Origin: Saprospiraceae bacterium
Lineage (GTDB): Bacteria > Bacteroidota > Bacteroidia > Chitinophagales > Saprospiraceae
Length of the DNA stretch: 64,000 nucleotides
Direction: 5' to 3'
Assembly (NCBI GenBank): GCA_019638385.1
Contig: JAHBTW010000011.1
Coordinates: 1 to 64,000 of the forward strand
Shown: positions 26,310-34,718 of the stretch, in pieces
Numbering within the stretch: position 1 is the first letter of the stretch
Layout: each line of letters opens with the position of its first letter
Notes under the pieces: generated by a model
The model's database searches: none
Seen by the model: only the letters and a program-made list of their open reading frames with translations
Told to the model about the DNA's origin: nothing
Made by a program: the position numbers and the translations under genes

Positions 26310-26936
26310 TCAATTGTTGTCGGTGTTTTGAATCTTTCCATAAAACTCTGAAGCCTCTATCCCCTGCACCCCGCCGGCCTGCAATAGTTCCCACGCCCGC
26401 TCCGCATCTCCTGGCTGCAATTCCAACTTCCCACACCCATCCCGGATAACAGTGACTTCAAAACCCCGTGCCCGGGCATCCAACGCAGTATGTAAGACGC
26501 TGTACTCCAGCAGCGGCCCCATGAGGACAAGCCGGCGAATGGAACACTCCTCCAACCAATCGGCGAAACCCTCTGCTTCGAATGCGCTGTACCCCGTAGT
26601 ATCAAGTTGGGCGCCTTTGAAAAAAGTGCGGTGCAGCGCCGCCGTGTGGAGGCCGTGGACCCATTCTGCGCCGAAACTGCCGGCCACGCCGTGCATGGGC
26701 CACAACAGCCGTTCGCGGTCCTCCACCTTCATGGTTTGCCAGGGCCGGCGCCACAAGTGGTTGGCGGCGAAGTGCAAGTGATCGGCCGGATGGCTGTCGC
26801 CGCAGGCGGCGGCATAGTCAAAGCAGGACAGGAGCCGGTTGGCGGTTTCTACCATGCGCTTATCGGCGCCCTGCGCCTCCACGGTGCCGAGCGGGAAAAA
26901 GTCGTTTTGGAAATCGAGCAGGAGGAGCGCAGTCAT
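26310..26936 (-). CDS. Nicotinamidase/isochorismatase-like protein lacking catalytic Cys
   Basis: 208 residues. The fold and most PncA landmarks are present: D8 in LLLLDFQNDFF, metal-site region GDSHPADHLHFAANH (49-60), the WPMHGVAGSFGAEW motif (normally WPxHCVQGTxGAE), and K107 in FFKGAQLDTTGYSAF. The nucleophile position, usually DYCVxxTALDA, reads EYSVLHTALDA, so Cys is replaced by S146. The C of HCVQGT is also changed. The usual amidase reaction (nicotinamide to nicotinate) is therefore doubtful. It is 3 bp downstream of the LolD-like gene. Confidence 0.85.
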   Translation of the reverse strand: MTALLLLDFQNDFFPLGTVEAQGADKRMVETANRLLSCFDYAAACGDSHPADHLHFAANHLWRRPWQTMKVEDRERLLWPMHGVAGSFGAEWVHGLHTAALHRTFFKGAQLDTTGYSAFEAEGFADWLEECSIRRLVLMGPLLEYSVLHTALDARARGFEVTVIRDGCGKLELQPGDAERAWELLQAGGVQGIEASEFYGKIQNTDNN

Positions 26937-26939
26937 GGC

Positions 26940-27596
26940 TTATCGGGGCAGAAAATTGCCGTCCTGCATTTCGAGGCGACGGTCGCTCATAGCGGCGAGT
27001 TCCTGATTGTGGGTTACGATGACGAAGGTTTGTTGGAACTCGTCGCGGAGGCGGAAAAGCAATTGGTGCAAATCCTGCGAAGAGGCGGAATCGAGGTTGC
27101 CGGAAGGCTCATCGGCAAAAACGACGACGGGCCGGTTCATGAGTGCGCGCGCCACGGCTACGCGCTGTTGCTCCCCGCCCGACAGCTCGCCGGGCTTGTG
27201 GGTCAGGCGTTCTGAAAGGCCGAGATAGTCGAGCAATTCGGCGGCGCGGGTGCGGGCCTGGGCTTCCGGGGTTTTGGCGATGAATGCCGGAATGCATACG
27301 TTTTCCAGTGCTGTGAACTCCGGCAGCAGGTGGTGAAATTGGAAAACAAACCCGATGTTTTTGTTGCGAAACTCGGAGAGTTGCCGGGAATTGAGTTTGG
27401 AAACGTCCTGATTGTTGATGATGATCTGGCCCTGGTCGGAGCGGTCTAAGGTGCCGAGTATGTGCAACAGAGTGCTTTTGCCGGCGCCCGATTTGCCTAC
27501 GATGGATACGATTTCGCCCCGGCCTATCTCAATGTTGACGCCTTTGAGGACGTGGAGATGGTCGTACGATTTGTGTATTTGAGTGCCTTTGATCAC
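26940..27596 (-). CDS. ABC transporter ATP-binding protein, LolD-like
   Basis: 218 residues if GTG 27596 is used, which gives MIKGTQIHKSYDHLHVLKGV as in relatives; the frame is open further up to a TTG at 27632 inside the T-run of a terminator. Walker A GKSGAGKST, Q-loop FVFQFHHLLPEFTALENVC, signature LSGGEQQRVAVARAL, Walker B VVFADEPSGNLD, and H-loop IVTHN. The sequence fits the LolD/MacB group, which powers lipoprotein release or efflux. No permease gene is adjacent. Confidence 0.9.
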   Translation of the reverse strand: MIKGTQIHKSYDHLHVLKGVNIEIGRGEIVSIVGKSGAGKSTLLHILGTLDRSDQGQIIINNQDVSKLNSRQLSEFRNKNIGFVFQFHHLLPEFTALENVCIPAFIAKTPEAQARTRAAELLDYLGLSERLTHKPGELSGGEQQRVAVARALMNRPVVVFADEPSGNLDSASSQDLHQLLFRLRDEFQQTFVIVTHNQELAAMSDRRLEMQDGNFLPR

Positions 27597-27630
27597 GGTG
27601 ATGCGCGTTGTGTGGGCAGCAAAGATAGAC

Positions 27631-27667
27631 AAAAAAACGCCCTGTAAGCGCAGCGGCTCACAGGGCG
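27631..27667 (-). terminator. Rho-independent terminator of the DUF2911 gene
   Basis: On the minus strand CGCCCTGT (27667-27660) and ACAGGGCG (27645-27638) form an 8-bp stem with a 14-nt loop, followed directly by seven T at 27637-27631. It lies 28 bases after the DUF2911 stop and separates it from the LolD-like gene. Confidence 0.85.
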
Positions 27668-27695
27668 AATGAAGACTTCATAATAAGAAGGAATC

Positions 27696-28559
27696 CTATT
27701 TATTTGTTTTGCCTTTCATTTTAGACCACTCTTCAATGGATTTTTTATTCATCCGTACATAGGCATCGTCGCCGGATTCGGATGCCAAAGCAGAAGATTT
27801 CTCCGCCACTTTGATGGCCTCGTCGTAGCGCTTCAGGTCGCCGAGGATTTGCGCTTCGCGGCGCAGCGTCCAGTAGCGGGGCGTAGAAGCATTGGCTTTT
27901 TGTATCCACTCCAACGCCTGGTTGAGGTCTTTGCCGTTGTCGTGGTAGTAAGAGGCAGCGGCGGAATAATCGCCGGCAGAGGGGCCGGCCATTACGCGTT
28001 TGATGTCGTCCTGTACACGAGTATCTACTTCCACTTCGAGGGGAATACTGATTTTGGTATTTTCCCAGCGGATGTCAATAGAAGCAGTTGTGGTAGTGAT
28101 GTCATTGATGGCGATGGTGAACGTTTCGGTGAATTCGGCGGTGCGGTCGGGACGAATGACGAAAGCGGCAAAGGGTTCCTTTTCGGCATAACTGCCCCAA
28201 TTGGTGCTTTCGTACATGTGCAACATCACTTTCCAGCCATCTTGGCCGGGAGCAGTAATGATCGCGTAAGAACCTTTTTTAAGTTCCTTGCCGGCTACTT
28301 TCACGTTGTCGCCGAAAGTGAGCTTGGTAGCGGCATTGGCGCCGGTACGCCACAGTTCGTTCATCGGCACGAGGTCGCCGAAGACCACACGGCCTTTGGC
28401 GCTGGGCCGGGAGTAATTGATGGTAACCTCAGTGAGACCTACTGTTTGTTTCAATTCCGCAGAAGGGCTGGCGGCCGGGGTGCGGATTTGAGCCTCAAGG
28501 GTATGGATGCTCAGAGCGGTCATTGCTGCGATGGCAATAGAGAGAAACACTTTTTTCAT
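27696..28559 (-). CDS. DUF2911 domain-containing secreted protein
   Basis: 287 residues with a signal peptide (MKKVFLSIAIAAMTALSIHTLEA). The DUF2911 core spans ~25-175: PSAELKQTVGLTEVTINYSR, GRVVFGDLVPMNELWRTGAN, ATKLTFGDNVKVAGKELKKG, and the GSYAIITAPGQDGWKVMLH segment. The last ~80 residues are helical and resemble a TPR pair (YYHDNGKDLNQALEWIQKAN, AQILGDLKRYDEAIKVAEKS). Periplasmic or surface; function of the family unknown. Confidence 0.9.
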   Translation of the reverse strand: MKKVFLSIAIAAMTALSIHTLEAQIRTPAASPSAELKQTVGLTEVTINYSRPSAKGRVVFGDLVPMNELWRTGANAATKLTFGDNVKVAGKELKKGSYAIITAPGQDGWKVMLHMYESTNWGSYAEKEPFAAFVIRPDRTAEFTETFTIAINDITTTTASIDIRWENTKISIPLEVEVDTRVQDDIKRVMAGPSAGDYSAAASYYHDNGKDLNQALEWIQKANASTPRYWTLRREAQILGDLKRYDEAIKVAEKSSALASESGDDAYVRMNKKSIEEWSKMKGKTNK

Positions 28560-28582
28560 ATTAGACTTGGTTTTGATTATTC

Positions 28583-28590
28583 TAACTTTG
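28583..28590 (+). promoter_or_regulatory. Possible -7 element for mgsA
   Basis: TAACTTTG on the plus strand, 71 bases before the mgsA ATG, in the spacer between divergent genes. Full TAnnTTTG match but no -33 at normal distance. Confidence 0.35.
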
Positions 28591-28661
28591 GCGCGAAGTT
28601 ACATCTTATTGTTGTAGCTACAAGACTTTTTCACCAACAGCTTAAAACAAAACAGGTTTAA

Positions 28662-29024
28662 ATGACCATAGCAATTATAGCCCACGACGGCAAAAAAGCA
28701 GAAATGGTAGCCTTTGCAAAGGATCATTTCAGCATTTTTCAAAACAAAAAAATCAACTTGATCGCGACAGGCACCACTGGTTCCCACCTGGAACGCGCCG
28801 GCCTGGAAGTGGAAAAAATGAGCAGCGGCCCGATGGGCGGCGATGCCCAAATTGCCTCCCGTATCGCCGAAGGGAAAGTGGATATGGTTATCTTTTTCCG
28901 CGACCCCTTAGGCAAACATCCGCACGAGGTGGACGTGAGCATGCTCATGCGCCTGTGCGATGTATATAACATTCCGCTGGCCACCAATCCGGCTGCGGCG
29001 CTGCGGTTTGTACAGACGCTTTAA
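28662..29024 (+). CDS. mgsA: Methylglyoxal synthase
   Basis: 120 residues. Converts dihydroxyacetone phosphate to methylglyoxal and phosphate, a bypass relieving phosphate-limited glycolysis. Visible motifs: IAHDGKKAEMVAF, phosphate-binding ATGTTGSHLE, catalytic Asp in GPMGGDAQIASRIAEG, FFRDPLGKHPHEVDVSMLMRLCDV, and LATNPAAALRF. Length slightly below the E. coli enzyme (152) but complete in the core. Cytosolic; single gene. Confidence 0.94.
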   Translation: MTIAIIAHDGKKAEMVAFAKDHFSIFQNKKINLIATGTTGSHLERAGLEVEKMSSGPMGGDAQIASRIAEGKVDMVIFFRDPLGKHPHEVDVSMLMRLCDVYNIPLATNPAAALRFVQTL

Positions 29025-29076
29025 GTCAGCTACGAGCTACGAGAATGGGCTTCTATAGGAATAAAGAAATTTTCTC

Positions 29077-30501
29077 ATGAAGTTGAAATTAAAATATATG
29101 CAAAAGGCATCCATCATCATCCTTGTAATAGCGGGTTTCGTATGGCTCGCCGCCGGGCGGTATAGTGTATCTGCTCCTGCGATGCCGCGGCCTTTGCCGC
29201 CCGATACCATCGTACTGAATCTGCCCAATGAAGCCTTTGATTACGAAAACATAATCATACCCGAATACATCCTGCAAGCCATAGACACGTCCAACGCGCC
29301 TTTTTTGCCGCTGCTGGATTCCATTACCGATGCCGGCGCCACGCTGGGCCGGGTACTGTTTTATGAAAAAAGGCTCTCTGCCAACGAGGCGATTTCCTGT
29401 GGTTCCTGCCATGCGCAAAGCGCTTCATTCGGCGACGTTGTGAATTTCAGTCCGGGATTTGCAGGGGTTCCAACGTCGCGCAACACCATGCACATCAACC
29501 ATCTTGCCTTTTCGCCCGGATCGGATGTTTTTTGGGATGGTAGAATTCAAACCGTTCACGAGCAGGTCATTATGCCCATTTTACACCCGGATGAAATGGG
29601 GCTGACGACACCCGAAATCCTCAGCCGGTTAGAAGAATCCGGGTACTATGGGCCGTTGTTTGAGGCGGCGTTCGGGGATGCAGACATATCGCTGCCCCGT
29701 GTGCGCTCGGCGCTCGTGCAGTTTGTGGCCTCTATGGCCGCGTTTAATTCCAAATTTGACCAAATGCAGGAGAGCGGCGACCTGAATGTTTTTTCACCCA
29801 TAGAGCAAGCCGGCTGGGTACTCTTTCAGGAGTCGTGTGTGTTGTGCCATATTGAGGGGCATTTCGGCACGGATTCTATGTTCAACATCGGCCTCGATTT
29901 GGTTTACACCGACCCCGGAAAAGCCGGCTGGACGGGCAACCCCGAAGACCACGGCGCGTTCAAAAGTCCGACACTGCGCAACATCGCGCTCGCAGCGCCC
30001 TACATGCACGACGGGCGCTTTGCCAACCTGGAAGAGGTCATTAATTTTTACAGCGAAGAGGTACAGCCGCATCCCAACAACCATATGGCTGAAATGCTCG
30101 GACTGCCGCAGCCGTTTCAGGGCTTTCGCTACAACGACGAGCAAAAAGCCGCGCTGCTCGCCTTCATGCATACGCTCACCGATTCTACTCTATTGACCGG
30201 CCCGAAATGGTCGGACCCTTTTGTAACTGTTACCGCAGCCTCTGAAGCAGCAGCATTTTCTGACATACAATTGCGCATTTTTCCCAATCCCGCCGTCCAT
30301 GAAGCGGTGGCTAAGTGGGATATGCCGGGCCATGACCCGGCGGAAATCACCTTGCGCAGCCTGAGCGGACAACTCGTGTATCGCAGCATCGCAATCGGCC
30401 AAAGCGCCCGCATTCCGCTGTCGGGGCTGCCCGCAGGCATATACATATTGGAGTGGAAAAGCGGCCTTGTGCGACATGCCGCGCGCCTCGCGGTGCGGTA
30501 G
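29077..30501 (+). CDS. Cytochrome c peroxidase (CcpA/MauG family) with T9SS tail
   Basis: 474 residues with an N-terminal hydrophobic signal. Two haem c sites: CGSCH at 108-112 and CVLCH at 254-258. The family core is visible (LGRVLFYEKRLSANEAISC, SRNTMHINHLAFSPGSDVFW, GAFKSPTLRNIALAAPYMHDG). Residues ~400-474 form a type A sorting domain (LRIFPNPAVHEAVAKWDMPG to GIYILEWKSGLVRHAARLAVR). The family reduces H2O2 or oxidises other substrates with electrons from outside. The sorting tail implies export across the outer membrane. Confidence 0.92.
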   Translation: MKLKLKYMQKASIIILVIAGFVWLAAGRYSVSAPAMPRPLPPDTIVLNLPNEAFDYENIIIPEYILQAIDTSNAPFLPLLDSITDAGATLGRVLFYEKRLSANEAISCGSCHAQSASFGDVVNFSPGFAGVPTSRNTMHINHLAFSPGSDVFWDGRIQTVHEQVIMPILHPDEMGLTTPEILSRLEESGYYGPLFEAAFGDADISLPRVRSALVQFVASMAAFNSKFDQMQESGDLNVFSPIEQAGWVLFQESCVLCHIEGHFGTDSMFNIGLDLVYTDPGKAGWTGNPEDHGAFKSPTLRNIALAAPYMHDGRFANLEEVINFYSEEVQPHPNNHMAEMLGLPQPFQGFRYNDEQKAALLAFMHTLTDSTLLTGPKWSDPFVTVTAASEAAAFSDIQLRIFPNPAVHEAVAKWDMPGHDPAEITLRSLSGQLVYRSIAIGQSARIPLSGLPAGIYILEWKSGLVRHAARLAVR

Positions 30502-30564
30502 GCGCTCAAATCGTTTGCCCATCCGGCCTTTTCTCATTTACTTCGCCGTAGAAAAAACACAACT

Positions 30565-32871
30565 ATGCATAAGATACTATCTTTCCTCTTCGTGCTGACG
30601 GGCATAACGGGATTGGCGCAGTCTTCCGCCGGGTTGGCGCTCATTCCGCTGCCCAAAGAAGTGATTCGCAAAGAGGGTATTTTTACCATTGACCCAAACA
30701 CGCAAATCCGGGTGGCCGACGGCGCCCAGGTGTTGCAGCCCGTAGCCGATTATCTGGCTGCGTATCTCTACCGCGCAGCCGGGTTGGAATTGCAGGTGAG
30801 TGGCGAAGGATCAAAGACAAACGAAATAGAATTCAGCCTCGATGCGGCCATTTCCGGCGCGGAAGCGTATCGGTTGGAGGTAGGCCCGGAGCGCATTCGC
30901 ATTCGTGCCAAAGCAGGAGCAGGGGCATTTTACGCCGTGCAAACGCTGCTGCAATTGTTGCAGGGCGAGCGGGAAGGCGATACGCCCCGACCGATCGAAG
31001 TTCCGGCGGTGCAAATTACCGATGCGCCGCGCTTCGAATACCGGGGTATGCACTTGGACGTAGCGCGGCATTTCTTTCCGGTGAGTTTTATCAAACGGTA
31101 CATTGACCTGTTGGCCATGCACAAGTTCAATCGCTTCCACTGGCACCTCACGGAAGATCAGGGCTGGCGTATTGAAATAAAAAAATACCCGCGCTTGCAG
31201 GAAGTGGCCGCCTGGCGCAAAGAAACCCTCATCGGGCATTACAGCGATCAGCCGCACCAGTTCGACGGCAAGCGCTACGGTGGGTATTACACCCAGGACG
31301 AAGTGCGCGAAGTGGTGCGCTATGCCGCCGAGCGCTTCATCACGGTAGTGCCCGAAATAGAATTGCCGGGACATTCGCTGGCCGCGCTCTCGGCTTATCC
31401 CGAACTGGCCTGTACAGCAGGTCCTTTTGAAGCGGCTACCAAGTGGGGCATATTTGAAGACGTTTTTTGTCCCAAAGAAGAAACCTTCACCTTTCTGGAA
31501 AATGTGCTTACCGAAGTGATTGAGCTTTTTCCGAGCGAATATATACACATCGGCGGCGATGAGTGCCCCAAAACCCGCTGGGAATCCTGCGCGCATTGCC
31601 AGGCATTGATCAAAAAAGAAGGACTGAAAGACGAGCACGAATTGCAGAGCTATTTCATCCGGCGCATCGAGCGGTTTATCAACAGCAAAGGCCGGCAGAT
31701 CATCGGCTGGGACGAGATATTGGAAGGCGGGCTTGCGCCCAATGCCACTGTCATGTCGTGGCGCGGCATCAAAGGCGGTATTGCGGCGGCGAAGGAAGGC
31801 CACAAAGTTATTATGACGCCCACCTCGCATTGCTATCTGGATTATTACCAATCGGACGCCGAGGGCGAGCCGCTGGCCATCGGCGGGTTTTTGCCTTTGG
31901 AAAAAGTATATAACTACGAACCGATACCCGACGAACTGACGGCAGAAGAGGCCCGCTTCATCCTCGGCGCGCAGGGCAATGTGTGGACGGAATACATGCC
32001 CACCGAAGCCCAGGTGGAGTACATGGCTTTCCCGCGCGCATTGGCCATAGCCGAACTCACCTGGACGCCCCGCGAGCAGAAAAACTATGCAGATTTTACA
32101 GCCCGTTTAGTGCGGCACTTCGACCGCTTGGATGCGAAGAACCTCAACTACTCCCGCGCGCTTTTTCAGGTGAAAGCCGAAACGCGCCCGGCAGCGCCCG
32201 GCTCGGCAGCCGTGGTATTTAGTTCGCTCGACCCGAAGGCTGAGATTCGCTATACCACCGACGGTTCGGCGCCCGGTCCGGGATCGCCGCTTTACACTGC
32301 GCCGGTTTCGCTATCCGCTCCCACGCTGCTGAAGAGCGCCGCTTTTCAGGGAGCGTCGCGCAAGTCCTCGGTGCTGAGTCTGCAATTTGAGCCGCACCTC
32401 GTCACGGGCAAGCCGGTGGTGCTGGCCGATCCGCCCAGCCCCAATTACAGCCTCGGCGGTCCGCAAGCGTTGGTCAATGGGTTCATCGGCAGCGACACCC
32501 GCTACGGCGACAGTGAGTGGCTCGGCTGGGCAGGCAAAGACATGGAAGCCTTGATAGACCTCGGCGCGCGCGTACCGGTTTCGCAGGTGCAGACCCGCTT
32601 TTTCAACGGTCCCGGCCAGTGGATATATCTGCCCCGCGCGATGGAGGTGGCTGTCTCGAACGATGGGAAAAAATTTAAGCCTGCCGGCAAATTCACCAAC
32701 TTCCCGGAGCAGAGCCGCGACAAAACTTTTGCGGCAGCCGTGTCTTTTAAGAAAAATACCAAGGTCCGCTACCTGCGCGTTACGGTTCGCAGGCACGGCA
32801 TCATTGCCCCCGGAAAGCAGGGCGCCGGACATGAAGCGTGGTTGTTTGTGGATGAGGTAAGGGTGAAGTGA
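30565..32871 (+). CDS. Beta-N-acetylhexosaminidase, GH20
   Basis: 768 residues with a signal peptide (MHKILSFLFVLTGITGLAQS). N-terminal GH20b domain (~25-150), then the catalytic barrel with FEYRGMHLDVARHFFPVSF, FHWHLTEDQGWRIEIKKYP, and the catalytic Asp-Glu pair D332-E333 in HIGGDECPKTRW. A chitobiase C-terminal-type domain follows (~535-610), and a jellyroll F5/8-type domain ends the protein. It removes terminal GlcNAc/GalNAc from chitin, glycans or peptidoglycan fragments in the periplasm. Confidence 0.94.
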   Translation: MHKILSFLFVLTGITGLAQSSAGLALIPLPKEVIRKEGIFTIDPNTQIRVADGAQVLQPVADYLAAYLYRAAGLELQVSGEGSKTNEIEFSLDAAISGAEAYRLEVGPERIRIRAKAGAGAFYAVQTLLQLLQGEREGDTPRPIEVPAVQITDAPRFEYRGMHLDVARHFFPVSFIKRYIDLLAMHKFNRFHWHLTEDQGWRIEIKKYPRLQEVAAWRKETLIGHYSDQPHQFDGKRYGGYYTQDEVREVVRYAAERFITVVPEIELPGHSLAALSAYPELACTAGPFEAATKWGIFEDVFCPKEETFTFLENVLTEVIELFPSEYIHIGGDECPKTRWESCAHCQALIKKEGLKDEHELQSYFIRRIERFINSKGRQIIGWDEILEGGLAPNATVMSWRGIKGGIAAAKEGHKVIMTPTSHCYLDYYQSDAEGEPLAIGGFLPLEKVYNYEPIPDELTAEEARFILGAQGNVWTEYMPTEAQVEYMAFPRALAIAELTWTPREQKNYADFTARLVRHFDRLDAKNLNYSRALFQVKAETRPAAPGSAAVVFSSLDPKAEIRYTTDGSAPGPGSPLYTAPVSLSAPTLLKSAAFQGASRKSSVLSLQFEPHLVTGKPVVLADPPSPNYSLGGPQALVNGFIGSDTRYGDSEWLGWAGKDMEALIDLGARVPVSQVQTRFFNGPGQWIYLPRAMEVAVSNDGKKFKPAGKFTNFPEQSRDKTFAAAVSFKKNTKVRYLRVTVRRHGIIAPGKQGAGHEAWLFVDEVRVK

Positions 32872-32879
32872 GGGGATAA

Positions 32880-32940
32880 GGGGCAAATTGGCAAGAGGCA
32901 AATTGGCAAAGGGCATAGAGCATAGTGCATAGGGCGCTGC
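32880..32940. repeat. Word-repeat tract sharing a 20-mer with 57.4 kb
   Basis: The spacer after the GH20 gene is made of repeating words: GGCAAATTGGCAAGAGGCAAATTGG, then GCATAGAGCATAGTGCATAGGG. The 20-mer AGGCAAATTGGCAAAGGGCA also occurs near 57428-57447. A small hairpin (CTGCACC/GGTGCAG) follows. Confidence 0.6.
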
Positions 32941-33042
32941 ACCGAGCGTAGTCGAGGTGCAGATGGAGCGAAGCGACATCCCGATGAGTAATCGATGCCG
33001 AAGACATTTCTTTGGAACAATTAACAACAGACTACAAAACCG

Positions 33043-34704
33043 ATGACAAAATACCTATTCAGTATTTTATTGGCAGGGGCAACGTTGAGCGCTTGTGCGC
33101 AAAATGATTTTTATGACACCTATCGCTTCGGGCGGGCGGATACCCTACGTGGCATGTTGCGGCCCGAACGCACTTGCTACGACGTCACTTTTTACGAACT
33201 CGACATCCGGGTGGATCCGCGCAAAAAGTGGATCGGCGGGTATGTGGACATTCATTACCAGGCAATGGAGGATTTCAAAACGGTCCAGATTGATATGTAT
33301 GCCAATATGGAAGTGTCGTACATCTTATTTCAGAATAAAAAACTGACGTTCCGGCGCGAACACGATGCCGTGTTTGTGGATTTTCCGCAACAGCGAAAAG
33401 GCGCTGTCGGCACATTCCGGGTGCAGTATGAAGGCATTCCCCGCGAAGCGCCCAATGCGCCCTGGGACGGCGGATTCGTGTGGAGCAAAGACCGGCTCGG
33501 CAATCACTGGATCGGCGTGGCCTGCGAAGGCGAAGGCGCCAGCTTGTGGTGGCCCAACAAAGATCACCTCAGCGACGAACCCGACAGCATGGCCATCCGC
33601 ATCGCTGTGCCCGCCGGCTATACCTGCGTGGCCAACGGCAATCTACGCCAAACCGTGAAGGACGGCGAATACACCCGCTACGACTGGTTTGTGTCGTACC
33701 CGATCAACAACTACAACGTGACGCTTAACATCGGCAAATACGTCCATTTTTCAGACACCTACACTGCAAAGGACGGCGAGAAAGTCGCGCTCGATTATTA
33801 CGTGATGCCCTACAATGAGAAAAAAGCCAAAGAGCATTTCAAACAGGTGCATTCGGTGCTGGCCTGTTACGAACACTACTTCGATAAGTATCCCTTCCGA
33901 CGCGACGGCTTCGCACTCGTGGAAACGCCCTACCTCGGCATGGAGCATCAGGGGGCCATCGCCTACGGCAACAAATACATGCGCGGCTACCTCGGCGGCA
34001 TGATTCCCAAAGGCATGGACTGGGACTACATTATCGTACACGAAACCGGGCACGAATACTTCGGCAACAGCATCAGTTGCAACGACATTGCCGAGATGTG
34101 GATTCACGAGTCTTTCACCACGTATATGGAGGCCCTGTATGTGGAGCACATGTACAACTATGAGCAGGCCGTGGGCTACTTAGTGAGCCAGCTCCCGTAC
34201 ATCCGCAACCGCGAGCCGATCATCGGCCCCTTAGACGTGAACTTCGACAAGTGGCAGGGCAGCGACCATTACTACAAAGGCGCCTGGATACTGCACACCC
34301 TGCGCAATACCCTGCGCGAGGACAAAAAGTGGTTTGAACTGCTCAAGGGATTTTATCGCAAACACGCGCTGTCCAACATCGTATCCCGCGATTTTTTCAA
34401 CTATGTGAATACCTTCACCGGACGCAGCTACGATGCCTTTTTCGAGCAGTATTTCTACAATGCGCCTCTGCCGGAGTTTGAATACGAATTGGAAGCCAAA
34501 GGCGCCAACTGCCGCATCCGCTACAAATGGACGGCCGATGTGCCCGGTTTCGACATGCCGATCATGGTGGGCAAAAAAGGCGCTTACGAGTGGTTGTCGC
34601 CCAGTTCCGAATGGCAAACCGCCGTAATCAAAAACGTATCGCCCGCCGATTTCAAAGTGGCTACGGAGTTCTTTTTGGTGCGGGAGAAGCGGGTGGGGGA
34701 GTGA
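33043..34704 (+). CDS. M1 family zinc metallopeptidase
   Basis: 553 residues, signal peptide with possible lipobox (LAGATLSACAQ). Zinc site HETGHEYF: H333, E334, H337, with third ligand E356 in MWIHESFTTYMEALY. The substrate-binding motif is GMEHQGAIAYGN (GxMEN-like, with N replaced by H). The N-terminal saddle domain is present (LDIRVDPRKKWIGGYVDIHYQAM), but the long C-terminal helical domain of aminopeptidase N is missing, as in many Bacteroidota M1 proteins. Periplasmic peptidase by inference. Confidence 0.92.
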   Translation: MTKYLFSILLAGATLSACAQNDFYDTYRFGRADTLRGMLRPERTCYDVTFYELDIRVDPRKKWIGGYVDIHYQAMEDFKTVQIDMYANMEVSYILFQNKKLTFRREHDAVFVDFPQQRKGAVGTFRVQYEGIPREAPNAPWDGGFVWSKDRLGNHWIGVACEGEGASLWWPNKDHLSDEPDSMAIRIAVPAGYTCVANGNLRQTVKDGEYTRYDWFVSYPINNYNVTLNIGKYVHFSDTYTAKDGEKVALDYYVMPYNEKKAKEHFKQVHSVLACYEHYFDKYPFRRDGFALVETPYLGMEHQGAIAYGNKYMRGYLGGMIPKGMDWDYIIVHETGHEYFGNSISCNDIAEMWIHESFTTYMEALYVEHMYNYEQAVGYLVSQLPYIRNREPIIGPLDVNFDKWQGSDHYYKGAWILHTLRNTLREDKKWFELLKGFYRKHALSNIVSRDFFNYVNTFTGRSYDAFFEQYFYNAPLPEFEYELEAKGANCRIRYKWTADVPGFDMPIMVGKKGAYEWLSPSSEWQTAVIKNVSPADFKVATEFFLVREKRVGE

Positions 34705-34718
34705 GTGAGTGAGTGAAG

